5,784 nucleotides of DNA from Planctomycetota bacterium. GTDB taxonomy: Bacteria; Planctomycetota; Phycisphaerae; WQYP01. Shown piece by piece: positions 1-5,760 of this stretch (position 1 is the stretch's first letter; every line of letters starts with the position of its first letter). The notes beneath the pieces are model-generated. The model did no database searches. It worked only from the letters and a program-made list of their open reading frames with translations, and was not told the origin of the DNA. Where the stretch lies: assembly GCA_021818565.1 (NCBI GenBank), contig JAKATV010000338.1, positions 1 through 5,784 on the forward strand, given 5' to 3'. Both the position numbers and the translations under genes were made by a program.

Positions 1-40
1 TCCGATCTGTCGCTGCGCGTGAATCGACGCAATCGCCCCG

Positions 41-52
41 CACTCCGGAGTG
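41..52. repeat. 12-bp perfect palindrome at the left edge
   Basis: CACTCCGGAGTG reads the same on both strands. It lies about 30 bp beyond the end of hipT. With no loop it is a poor terminator, so a protein-binding site or chance are the main options. The rest of the left edge (1-81) holds an AT-rich stretch next to the hipT stop and a short open plus-strand frame ending at a TAA at 67-69. I cannot identify that frame. No convincing hipT terminator is visible. Confidence 0.3.
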
Positions 53-81
53 AATTGCCGATGCTGTAAATAATTTTTATA

Positions 82-1008
82 TCAATGCCCCTGGAGAACG
101 CGCGTGTGTTCCGTAATCATTTGGGCATATTGGTTTTTCTGAGCGGGCAGAAGAAACGATTGTTGGATCAAATCCGTGGCCGCACCGAGGGCGTCTATTT
201 GGGCGGAAAGCAGGCTTTCCGCAGCCTTGACCGGAAGGTCACAATACTTCGCGAAATCCAGCCACGTGCGACGCGTGATGGAGTCTTTTTTTCCGCATAC
301 CGGAAGGGAAAGCGCGTAGTCATCCGGAATCACCAGCCGGGTATTGACCAGATCATAGGCTGGTGAGAGCTGGTGGCGACCATCGCCCAACGTCAGCATG
401 GAAAGATTCTTCAAGTGCAGATCGCCGTTGCAAACCCACCAACTCAATAGCATCAAACGGAAGAGCTTGCGGATTTCAATAAGCGGTTCGTCGGCAAATT
501 GGCGCAACAATCGCACGCATAGTTCCGCTGATCCAGTGTACTTCTCCGCCGCCGAGACGCCGGCCAACTGGCAAAAATCCTCGACCTGTAATTTGCCGCC
601 GCCTTCTGGCCGATCAAAACGTTTGATGATATATGCCATGCTTCCATCTTTCAGACGCAACAGTCCATGCGGCGGAATTTCAATTCCAACCATGTCAGCT
701 ATACGCATCGTCAGGCTCTCATTTTCAGCGAGATTGGGAAAAACAGCCTGCGGCGGCTTTAGGATGTAACGGCCACCTGCGGAAACAAGCTCCAGCCGCG
801 ACTGATCTTCGGAGACTTTCATGGATAGTTTGATTTGCACCCCGGAAATCGACATTTTCCCCGCCAGTCTCGCCGCCTGGGCATATAGTTCCGCCATCTC
901 AACATCAAAATGCGGCACCCTTCTGGTCCCGAAGAGTCTCATGGCGCATTGCGGGTGATAATCCGCGGCGTCCGCAGTTGGCTTCAGACAGATTCCACAA
1001 ACCGCCAA
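82..1008 (-). CDS. hipT: HipT: HipA-like serine/threonine kinase toxin of a tripartite HipBST system
   Basis: 308-residue protein with the HipA C-terminal kinase fold but no HipA N-subdomain 1, which is encoded separately upstream as hipS. Visible kinase landmarks are the Gly-rich loop SISGVQ (53-58), the ATP-binding lysine in YILKP (K84), IIKRFDR (127-133), the catalytic loop NGDLHLKN (194-201, with D196 and N201) and the metal-binding YDLVNTR (218-224, D219). Studied HipT kinases of E. coli O127 phosphorylate tryptophanyl-tRNA synthetase, halt translation and are controlled by autophosphorylation of two serines in an SIS motif; S53 and S55 match these here. The N-terminus carries C4-x2-C7-x10-H18-x2-C21, a likely small metal site. 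The start is TTG at 1008: an in-frame TGA lies five codons upstream, AAGGG sits 8 nt before the TTG, and the next ATG (residue 23) would delete the Cys/His motif. The protein should be cytoplasmic. The target here is inferred, not shown. Confidence 0.92.
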   Translation of the reverse strand: MAVCGICLKPTADAADYHPQCAMRLFGTRRVPHFDVEMAELYAQAARLAGKMSISGVQIKLSMKVSEDQSRLELVSAGGRYILKPPQAVFPNLAENESLTMRIADMVGIEIPPHGLLRLKDGSMAYIIKRFDRPEGGGKLQVEDFCQLAGVSAAEKYTGSAELCVRLLRQFADEPLIEIRKLFRLMLLSWWVCNGDLHLKNLSMLTLGDGRHQLSPAYDLVNTRLVIPDDYALSLPVCGKKDSITRRTWLDFAKYCDLPVKAAESLLSAQIDALGAATDLIQQSFLLPAQKNQYAQMITEHTRVLQGH

Positions 1009-1016
1009 CGTCTGTA

Positions 1017-1022
1017 CCCTTC
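1017..1022 (-). promoter_or_regulatory. Shine-Dalgarno that fixes the TTG start of hipT
   Basis: GAAGGG lies 8 nt upstream of the TTG at 1008-1006. An in-frame TGA at 1023-1021 overlaps it, so hipT cannot start further upstream. The good spacing supports TTG as the true start even though the codon itself is weak. Confidence 0.65.
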
Positions 1023-1057
1023 AAGTAAAATTGCCAAAAACACACTTGCACCGCACT

Positions 1058-1076
1058 AAAAAAGCTCCCCCGCTTT
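1058..1076 (-). terminator. Small hairpin with T tract between hipS and hipT (possible attenuator)
   Basis: Read on the minus strand, AAAGC (1076-1072), loop GGGGGA, then GCTTT followed by more T (six T in all, 1063-1058). The stem is only 5 bp and two thirds AT, so it is far weaker than a usual intrinsic terminator and at most partial. It lies just after the hipS stop and before the toxin gene, where partial termination or pausing would lower toxin relative to antitoxin. The function is inference. Confidence 0.3.
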
Positions 1077-1080
1077 CGGA

Positions 1081-1404
1081 TTATTCCGGAACGATTTCCA
1101 CTGCTCCCACGCAGTCGGAACCCATGGCCAGTAGCAAACCGAATGCATCCGTCTTTGGTAATTTCAGCTTTCGCGCCGACACTTCCAGCAGCCATCCCTC
1201 AGGGAGCAGATTTTCAAAAAATGGGTGTAATCCTTCCGATTCATAGGGCTTTTCCCGCAAGGGCAGAGTCAAGGATATGGGCACAGCACCGCTGCCGCGA
1301 AGCCACGGATTGCCATAGGTAAAGCGTGTTGCGCCGCCGGGGAGTTCTTCCAATTTCCCGGCTACCCGGCCATTCAGGGATACTTTTGCGGTTCTATAAT
1401 GCAT
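1081..1404 (-). CDS. hipS: HipS: stand-alone HipA N-terminal subdomain, antitoxin of the HipBST system
   Basis: 107-residue protein matching the HipA N-terminal (Couple_hipA) domain along its whole length. Visible landmarks are the opening strand VSLNGRVAGKL (8-18), Y30 and W34-L35, the strand PISLTLPLR (42-50), the signature HPFFENLLPEGW (60-71), and the ending GLLLAMGSDCVGAVEI (89-104). In full-length HipA this domain is fused to the kinase. In HipBST systems it is a separate small protein, and it, rather than HipB, is the direct antitoxin, binding HipT and blocking kinase activity. W71, after the LPEG turn, is a candidate for the conserved inhibitory tryptophan reported for HipS; the residue equivalence is my inference. 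The ATG at 1404 has a strong Shine-Dalgarno (AGGAGG) and lies inside the end of hipB with an 11-bp overlap, so the two antitoxin genes are probably translationally coupled. Confidence 0.9.
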   Translation of the reverse strand: MHYRTAKVSLNGRVAGKLEELPGGATRFTYGNPWLRGSGAVPISLTLPLREKPYESEGLHPFFENLLPEGWLLEVSARKLKLPKTDAFGLLLAMGSDCVGAVEIVPE

Positions 1405-1696
1405 CGGTCCTCCTCTGATCTGGCGTTACATCGACATAGCTTGCTTTTTTACCGAACACGCGTAAAACCTTGTTCACTGCATCCATCCGGACAGTCGGTT
1501 TGTCGCTCTCCAGTTCTGAAACAAAGCGTGTTCCGACATCTGCAAGTTGCGCCAATTCCCGCTGGCTGAGTTTTGCCGCACGTCGACGTTTGCGAATGTA
1601 CATGCCAATACTGTCATGCGGATCACTGTGGTGTTCGAGCGTTTTAGCCGATCCGATCACAGTATTTCGCGGGATGTCGCCTGACAATTGCTTCAT
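1394..1696 (-). CDS. hipB: HipB: XRE/Cro-type HTH repressor of the HipBST operon
   Basis: Predicted 100-residue DNA-binding protein with a Cro/C1-type helix-turn-helix at about residues 36-90. The core is LSQRELAQLADVGTRFVSELE with the recognition helix around GTRFVSELE (55-63), followed by VNKVLRVFG typical of the last helix of the fold. About 30 residues precede the HTH, more than in E. coli HipB. In HipBST systems HipB binds the operon's operators, bridges HipS-HipT complexes and strengthens HipS, but is not the main neutraliser. The frame is open further up to a TTG at 1732, but that codon lies in the predicted -35 element, so ATG 1696 is chosen. ATG 1603 (69 residues, just before the HTH) is a shorter alternative. 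No Shine-Dalgarno is seen for either, and ATG 1696 falls near the predicted transcript start, implying a leaderless message. The end overlaps hipS by 11 bp. Confidence 0.87.
   Translation of the reverse strand: MKQLSGDIPRNTVIGSAKTLEHHSDPHDSIGMYIRKRRRAAKLSQRELAQLADVGTRFVSELESDKPTVRMDAVNKVLRVFGKKASYVDVTPDQRRTDAL
1408..1414 (-). promoter_or_regulatory. Strong Shine-Dalgarno of hipS inside hipB
   Basis: AGGAGGA lies within the last codons of hipB, with 4 nt between GGAGG and the hipS ATG. It is the strongest ribosome site in the operon. This fits high HipS output compared with HipT, whose start is TTG with AAGGG. The spacing is slightly short. Confidence 0.65.
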
Positions 1697-1703
1697 TTGC
1701 AAT

Positions 1704-1732
1704 ATAGTACTACCGATCGGGAATAAATACAA
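1704..1732 (-). promoter_or_regulatory. Predicted sigma70-type promoter of hipBST
   Basis: On the minus strand, TTGTAT (1732-1727) and TACTAT (1709-1704) are separated by exactly 17 bp. The -10 is good and the -35 matches only TTG well. Operator O1 (1709-1725) occupies the whole spacer, so a bound repressor would exclude RNA polymerase. The expected transcript start is about 1696-1698, at or within 2 nt of the proposed hipB ATG. Confidence 0.55.
1709..1725. promoter_or_regulatory. HipB operator O1, inside the promoter spacer
   Basis: ACTACCGATCGGGAATA, centred between 1716 and 1717, with a perfect 8-bp palindromic core CCGATCGG. It is one of four related sites upstream of hipB. Its place between -35 and -10 makes it the likely main repression site. 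HipB operators of other systems are likewise short palindromes repeated upstream of the operon. Confidence 0.68.
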
Positions 1733-1748
1733 TAAGAATTGCCATAAA

Positions 1749-1765
1749 ATGCCTGATCGGGAATG
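1749..1765. promoter_or_regulatory. HipB operator O2
   Basis: ATGCCTGATCGGGAATG, centred between 1756 and 1757. It shares GATCGGGAAT with O1. The left half has one change (T for C) that breaks the symmetry. Its centre lies 40 bp upstream of O1, close to four helical turns. Confidence 0.62.
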
Positions 1766-1769
1766 TTTT

Positions 1770-1788
1770 CATTGCAATTATTGCAATG
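1770..1788. repeat. 19-bp inverted repeat, second type of operator-like element
   Basis: CATTGCAAT-T-ATTGCAATG is a perfect inverted repeat with 9-bp arms and a single central base. It can also be read as two copies of the self-complementary octamer ATTGCAAT, 9 bp apart. It is unrelated to the CCGATCGGGA sites and lies between O2 and O3. A seven-of-eight match (ATTGCAAA on the minus strand, 1703-1696) lies at the predicted transcript start. It may bind a second regulator or a host factor; this is inference. Confidence 0.45.
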
Positions 1789-1805
1789 TATTCCCGTTCG
1801 GTAGC
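1789..1805. promoter_or_regulatory. HipB operator O3, inverted orientation
   Basis: Read on the minus strand this is GCTACCGAACGGGAATA, which matches O1 at 15 of 17 positions and is in the opposite orientation. It is centred between 1797 and 1798, 41 bp from O2. The central AT is replaced by AA, so the palindrome is broken only at its middle. Confidence 0.6.
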
Positions 1806-1861
1806 AAATTGTTTCAACCATGCCAATAACTGGCCATAATTCCACCATGTTTAAACAAATT

Positions 1862-1878
1862 GTGCCCGATCGGGATAA
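1862..1878. promoter_or_regulatory. HipB operator O4, most symmetric and outermost site
   Basis: GTGCCCGATCGGGATAA contains the perfect 10-bp palindrome CCCGATCGGG (1865-1874). Its centre is 72 bp from O3, close to seven helical turns. It marks the outer edge of the hip module: recognisable DUF4143 coding homology from the upstream fossil stops at about 1879, immediately next to it. Confidence 0.6.
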
Positions 1879-2259
1879 AGCGGTTTCAAAAAGCGCCCCC
1901 GCCAACGGATGACCCGATAATGTTGACGCGGCTGAAATTTTCTGGAGACTGCAGGCTAATCCGGTATCGGCGAGGTATCGTTTGGGTTTGCCGCTGATTC
2001 TTGTGATCGTGTTGCCGTGATAACCCGGCGTATCAATTCACTCGAATGTCGCGCGCAGTGTCGCCAGCCAGCGCGGTGCGGTCTGCGGCGTCATGACCAG
2101 ATCACGTCCAAGTTGCGAGTGATTGATCTCCGGGCAGTCAACGCCGCGGTAAGTTGGACAAACCGGCCGAATTGCTGCCAAATGGCCAGATCTGTTAATA
2201 AACGTACATTTCGTTCCATGTAAGTTCGCAAATAGGCGCTGTAAAACTCCGGTAACCAT
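1879..2259 (-). pseudogene. Remnant of a DUF4143-type AAA ATPase gene, frameshifted and truncated at both ends
   Basis: Reading the minus strand gives the DUF4143 C-terminal domain in order: FYSAYLRTYMERNVR and FVQLTAALT in one frame; EINHSQLGRDL, TPQTAPRWLATLRATFE in the next; then, after a TGA, GNTITRISGKPKRYLADTG, ACSLQKIS and HPLAGALFETA in that same second frame. Intact members read roughly TAQEINxSQ at the frame change, so one base of a CAG codon seems lost at 2131-2132. The TGA at 2038-2040 stands where members have Trp (TFEW), so TGG to TGA is likely. The N-terminal ATPase with Walker A and B is absent, and the remnant begins right at the end of the glycosyltransferase gene. The far C-terminus is missing beyond FETA, where operator O4 begins. 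Family members are ATP-binding proteins of poorly known role. The gene is certainly inactive; assignment rests on recalled family motifs. Confidence 0.82.
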
Positions 2260-2262
2260 CCG

Positions 2263-5200
2263 TCAGGTCCCGGCATGCGCCGGCGCGGGGACTGTGATGT
2301 AAGACTTGCGCGTTTTCCGGCTCGTCGCATTCCGCCGACGGGGCGGGTCAAGGACATCGGCCAGTTCAGGGTGCTGGCGGTAGTCCGGATGGCCGCCGCA
2401 GTGGAGGGATAGCCTCTGGTAGGTTGACTGGCGCACCATCTCGATAAGCGATTGCCTGTGCGCATTGATGGGCATTTGCGCCAGAAAGAACATTTGCACT
2501 TTAAGAAGTTCCCGAAACAGATAGATTCCCCTGGCACCGAGGGTCACGCTTTGGTTGTGCCGCCGATGATGATTCAGCGGTTCGGGTACAAAACAGATCC
2601 ATCCATCCTGCAGAATATGGAAATAAAACATCCAATCGCCGGCGTGCTTGAGGTCCTGCATTACCGGGCGCAGCGCTGCTGTGGAGGGCTTTCGGAAAAG
2701 CACCGCACTGGCGTTGGGGATGGTGTTTTTAATGATTAAGGAGTCCGCTATTTCGAGCTTCCCCGGCCGCAGATAAGCGCTTCGCCATTTATCCGCATCG
2801 ATGTCTTGCGTGTATTGGAGATAATCATTTCCCACGATGGCACCGTGCTCATCAATCATCTTTGATTGCGCGTAACTTAGCACGACGCCGGGATGCCGGA
2901 ACCCGTCCACCAGGTGGTCCAGCAATGTCGGCTCACACAGGTCATCTGCTTCGGCCATCCAGATAAGTTCCGAAGCGCTTTCATCAATTCCGCGCAGCCA
3001 CTGCGCAAAGACACCCTGGTTCTGAGGATTTTCAATAATACGGAAAGGGATATCGCCGCAGGAAAGAATCTCGCGCGCCACTTGCACGCTGTTATCTTCC
3101 GAGGCATCGTCGAGAAAGATAATCTCGGCCGGCCTGTAGGTCTGGTGAAGAATGCTCTTAAGTCGTTGCGGCAGGTAATGTGCATAGTTGAAGTTGGGCA
3201 CCACCACGCTGACGGCGGGAAAGGTGCAGCCCAATTGTTCCGCCAGATCACGGGCATAGACCCCAGGATCGAAATGCTCCTTAATCAAAAGCGGACCCGC
3301 CTGGGCCACGTGATGTCGCCCCGCAGTATCCGCCAGGCAGTCGATAATCGCCCGGCCCATTGTGTGGGTATCCTCATAGGGCACCAGACGTCCCAGCCGC
3401 GGTGTGACGATTTGCGTAAATCCGCCCGCGCAAGAAAATCCGATCACCGGAAGGCCCGCATGAAAGGCTTCCAAGACGACACTGGGGAAAGGATCTTCAC
3501 GCGATGTCAGCAAATACAGATCAGCGGCGGCAAAATACCGGCTGACTTCGCGCGTGCGCGCAATAAAATGAAAATGCTCCGGAGATGGTGCCGCGTGAAG
3601 TAATCTCTTCACGATCATCTCAAAATCCTGATGCAAGTCGCCTACCCATACGAAATGAATCGCAGGATTCCCCTCAAGGGCGGCATTGCCGGCCTGGATA
3701 AATAAGTCCGGTCCCTTGCGACGATCTCCAAAGCCGGCAGCCAGCACCAGTGGGGCGTCCATCGGTATTCCCAGTTCTGCCCGGACGTGCCGGCGAACCG
3801 CAGCACGGTCCTTTAAATATTCATTGGGTGTATACATTCCCTGTGCCCTTATGAGCACTTTTTCGGGCGGAATTTCCGCCAGCGACAGGAAGGAGTCGCG
3901 CACAATCGTGGAGGCGAAAACCACGCGATCCACAACTTGGGCGGTGATGCCTAAATTCGCGGCCTGACCAAACTGACGAATCACACCGGCCATTTCATGC
4001 ACCAGCCAGAGCACTTTAAATCCGTGCCTTTTTAAGTCGCGGGCGATTTCGCTGCACAGCACGGTGTTGCAGATGGCCCCGAAGTAAGCATGCGATTTCA
4101 GTTCAGACAAAAGCGCATCGCGCTGCCGGCTTGATAGCAGCCACCAGCGGTGAATTTCTCCGCATTGCGCGAACTGGTCTTCCAGGTCACCTTCACCCAG
4201 CGTGATGATCGTAAGGGTGCAACCCAGTTGCCCGGCAAGATGCCGACATACATTAAGAATGATTAACTGGGCCCCGTGTGGGTGACAGTCATGTGTCACC
4301 ACCACGAGTTTGCGGGGCAATGGCCCCGCGGGAAATTGTTGCAAAGCCTGTGCCGTCGCCTGCAGCCAGGCATAACCATAGCGCTGATCCGGCTCAAGAT
4401 GTGCACCTTCCGCCCATTCATTCCATGCGTTGATAAAAACGAATTGTTCCCCGACAGGATGATTTTGTGCCGTATATTGGCATGCATTTTTTAACCATTG
4501 GCTGTACAGGGCGGGTGTGGCACCGGCATAGGTTATGCCATGGCTCGGTTTGCGGGCCTCGTTGTCCCATCCCGGGCATACGCCGCGGAACAGAGCGTAG
4601 TTTGGCCGCGGCATATCTCGGCAATGTTCGACCAGTGCGGGGTAGTCGTAAACAGTTCCGGCATAGTTTGAATTCAAGGGCCTCATGTCGGAGGTTATAT
4701 TTTTTGCGTCAATATTATTGGGGGGAAATTCAATGGCATAATCAAATCCGATGGCGGCGGGATCAACGCGGTCAAATGACTGCGTGTAGGCGAGAGCTAT
4801 TTCACCAATGCCGCAGTTCCGGCAATATTGTCGCCACCGTCGCGCGGTTGCCCCCGCATCAGCCATCAGGGACGGCCGATAAACAACCAGCAGGGGCCGA
4901 TCCGCCACGCGGATGTAACGTGAATCCGCAAAAAGCGAACTGACTTCTTCAATAAACGCAAGGTCATCTTCGGCACTGTGCTGCTGTTGAATAAGAACCT
5001 CATTCTCCAGGCCGTCCCAGCGGCGCGACCACGATTCATTGGCCCAGCAAACACAGAACGGAAAATCTAATTCCGGGTGAGCGAGCATCTGCTCCAGCGG
5101 ACGTTCCAGCAGTTTTCTCCCGTTAAACCAGTAATAGTAGTAACAGAACCCCTGAATGCCATATTGCCGCGCCAATTCAATCTGTCGGTTTTGGACATCC

Positions 5201-5760
5201 AGCACCCGCAGATCATAAAAGCCCAGTTCCCCGGGCAAGTGCGGCTGATAATGCCCCGCAAACTGCGGCTGTGCTTTAGATACGTTGGTCCATTCCGTAA
5301 ATCCTTTTCCCCACCAGACATCGTTTTCGTGAATGGGATGAAATTGTGGCAGGTAAAATGCTATGGCTTTGATGCGCGTATCAGTATTCATCCATTGAGA
5401 TTCCTTCACATAGTGTGTGGTATCAGGAGGAATGATAGCCGGCGAGGCACTCGAGGTTTCCGACATTGGGGCAGGGGTTTGGGGAACAGCGCCCGGCGAT
5501 GAAGAGCGCGGCCGTTCCGCAGGCGGCAGCGGTTTTCTCATGATCCAGTAACGCAACGGGCGGGTTTGTTTACGCAATCGTCTTAACGATTCAAGAAACG
5601 TTACACGTTTTGGAACGGGGGAATTGTCTGCCTGCTCACCCTGCTTGACGCGCGTGCCGGGCAAAGATTTGCCCATAAAAAAATAGCGTATGGGGCGCGT
5701 CCGTTGACGAAGTGTCTTGAGCCGTCCTCGCATCGTCCGAGATTCGCGCCAGCGAGCCAT
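2263..5760 (-). CDS. Three-module glycosyltransferase: WbsX/GH99-like + GT4 + GT2
   Basis: 1165 residues from ATG 5760. About 1-120 is a basic N-terminal region with a duplicated motif (14-34, 59-79) and a Pro/Ser-rich linker. About 130-478 is a WbsX/GH99-like domain: AFYLPQFHPIHENDVWWGKG (133-152), CVCWANESWSRRWDG (236-250), INAWNEWAEGAHLEPDQRYG (443-462). About 484-845 is a GT4-type GT-B fold with DRRKGPDLF (679-687) and EDPFPSVVLEAFHAGLPVIG (755-774), the acidic-x7-Glu nucleotide-sugar signature. About 848-1090 is a GT2 GT-A fold: SVVVPNFNYAHYLPQRL (851-867), DDAS (884-887), the metal-binding AEADD (936-940), GDW (1041-1043) and HRRHNQSVT (1065-1073). No signal peptide or membrane span is seen, so it should act on the cytoplasmic face, building O-antigen, capsule or a similar glycan. 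Donors and acceptors cannot be told. The frame is open upstream to the window edge with no good Shine-Dalgarno, so the start may lie outside. Confidence 0.9.
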   Translation of the reverse strand: MARWRESRTMRGRLKTLRQRTRPIRYFFMGKSLPGTRVKQGEQADNSPVPKRVTFLESLRRLRKQTRPLRYWIMRKPLPPAERPRSSSPGAVPQTPAPMSETSSASPAIIPPDTTHYVKESQWMNTDTRIKAIAFYLPQFHPIHENDVWWGKGFTEWTNVSKAQPQFAGHYQPHLPGELGFYDLRVLDVQNRQIELARQYGIQGFCYYYYWFNGRKLLERPLEQMLAHPELDFPFCVCWANESWSRRWDGLENEVLIQQQHSAEDDLAFIEEVSSLFADSRYIRVADRPLLVVYRPSLMADAGATARRWRQYCRNCGIGEIALAYTQSFDRVDPAAIGFDYAIEFPPNNIDAKNITSDMRPLNSNYAGTVYDYPALVEHCRDMPRPNYALFRGVCPGWDNEARKPSHGITYAGATPALYSQWLKNACQYTAQNHPVGEQFVFINAWNEWAEGAHLEPDQRYGYAWLQATAQALQQFPAGPLPRKLVVVTHDCHPHGAQLIILNVCRHLAGQLGCTLTIITLGEGDLEDQFAQCGEIHRWWLLSSRQRDALLSELKSHAYFGAICNTVLCSEIARDLKRHGFKVLWLVHEMAGVIRQFGQAANLGITAQVVDRVVFASTIVRDSFLSLAEIPPEKVLIRAQGMYTPNEYLKDRAAVRRHVRAELGIPMDAPLVLAAGFGDRRKGPDLFIQAGNAALEGNPAIHFVWVGDLHQDFEMIVKRLLHAAPSPEHFHFIARTREVSRYFAAADLYLLTSREDPFPSVVLEAFHAGLPVIGFSCAGGFTQIVTPRLGRLVPYEDTHTMGRAIIDCLADTAGRHHVAQAGPLLIKEHFDPGVYARDLAEQLGCTFPAVSVVVPNFNYAHYLPQRLKSILHQTYRPAEIIFLDDASEDNSVQVAREILSCGDIPFRIIENPQNQGVFAQWLRGIDESASELIWMAEADDLCEPTLLDHLVDGFRHPGVVLSYAQSKMIDEHGAIVGNDYLQYTQDIDADKWRSAYLRPGKLEIADSLIIKNTIPNASAVLFRKPSTAALRPVMQDLKHAGDWMFYFHILQDGWICFVPEPLNHHRRHNQSVTLGARGIYLFRELLKVQMFFLAQMPINAHRQSLIEMVRQSTYQRLSLHCGGHPDYRQHPELADVLDPPRRRNATSRKTRKSYITVPAPAHAGT
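5524..5721 (-). repeat. Duplicated Arg-rich N-terminal peptide motif in the glycosyltransferase
   Basis: Residues 14-34 and 59-79 of the glycosyltransferase align without gaps at an offset of 45 residues, with 12 of 21 identical. The shared pattern is LxxLRxxTRPxRYxxMxKxLP. The segments are strongly basic with an aromatic/Met patch, suggesting a membrane-surface or partner-docking element. The DNA has diverged, so this is an old duplication kept at protein level. The function is unknown. Confidence 0.6.

Noticed and set aside
1..69. Open plus-strand frame ending in TAA at 67-69, as the 3' end of a gene converging on hipT
   Set aside because: Only 22 codons are visible, Arg-rich, with no recognised family. 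It cannot be supported without sequence to the left.
82..1404. hipS and hipT as the two halves of a broken single hipA gene
   Set aside because: hipT has its own Shine-Dalgarno, an upstream in-frame stop and an N-terminal Cys/His motif, and the split falls where HipBST systems are naturally split.
1394..1732. TTG at 1732 as the hipB start
   Set aside because: It falls in the predicted -35 element and upstream of operator O1, so it would not be in the mRNA. ATG 1696 fits better.
1693..1905. 70-codon Cys-containing frame upstream of hipB whose stop overlaps the hipB ATG (ATGA)
   Set aside because: Its first residues are the tail of the DUF4143 fossil, and the rest runs through the operators and promoter, so it is not a separate gene.
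2270..2283. CCGGC-ATGC-GCCGG hairpin at the end of the glycosyltransferase gene as a terminator
   Set aside because: It is a 5-bp stem inside the coding sequence with no T tract after it, so it is more likely a result of GC-rich codons.
2038..2537. Two overlapping minus-strand frames (2091-2537 and 2038-2259) as independent small genes
   Set aside because: Each is part of the frameshifted DUF4143 remnant, and the first extends into the glycosyltransferase gene in another frame without family resemblance there.
2893..3603. 236-codon plus-strand frame antisense to the glycosyltransferase
   Set aside because: It lies entirely opposite the GT4/GT2 coding region, has no family resemblance and is best explained as a shadow of the codon usage there.
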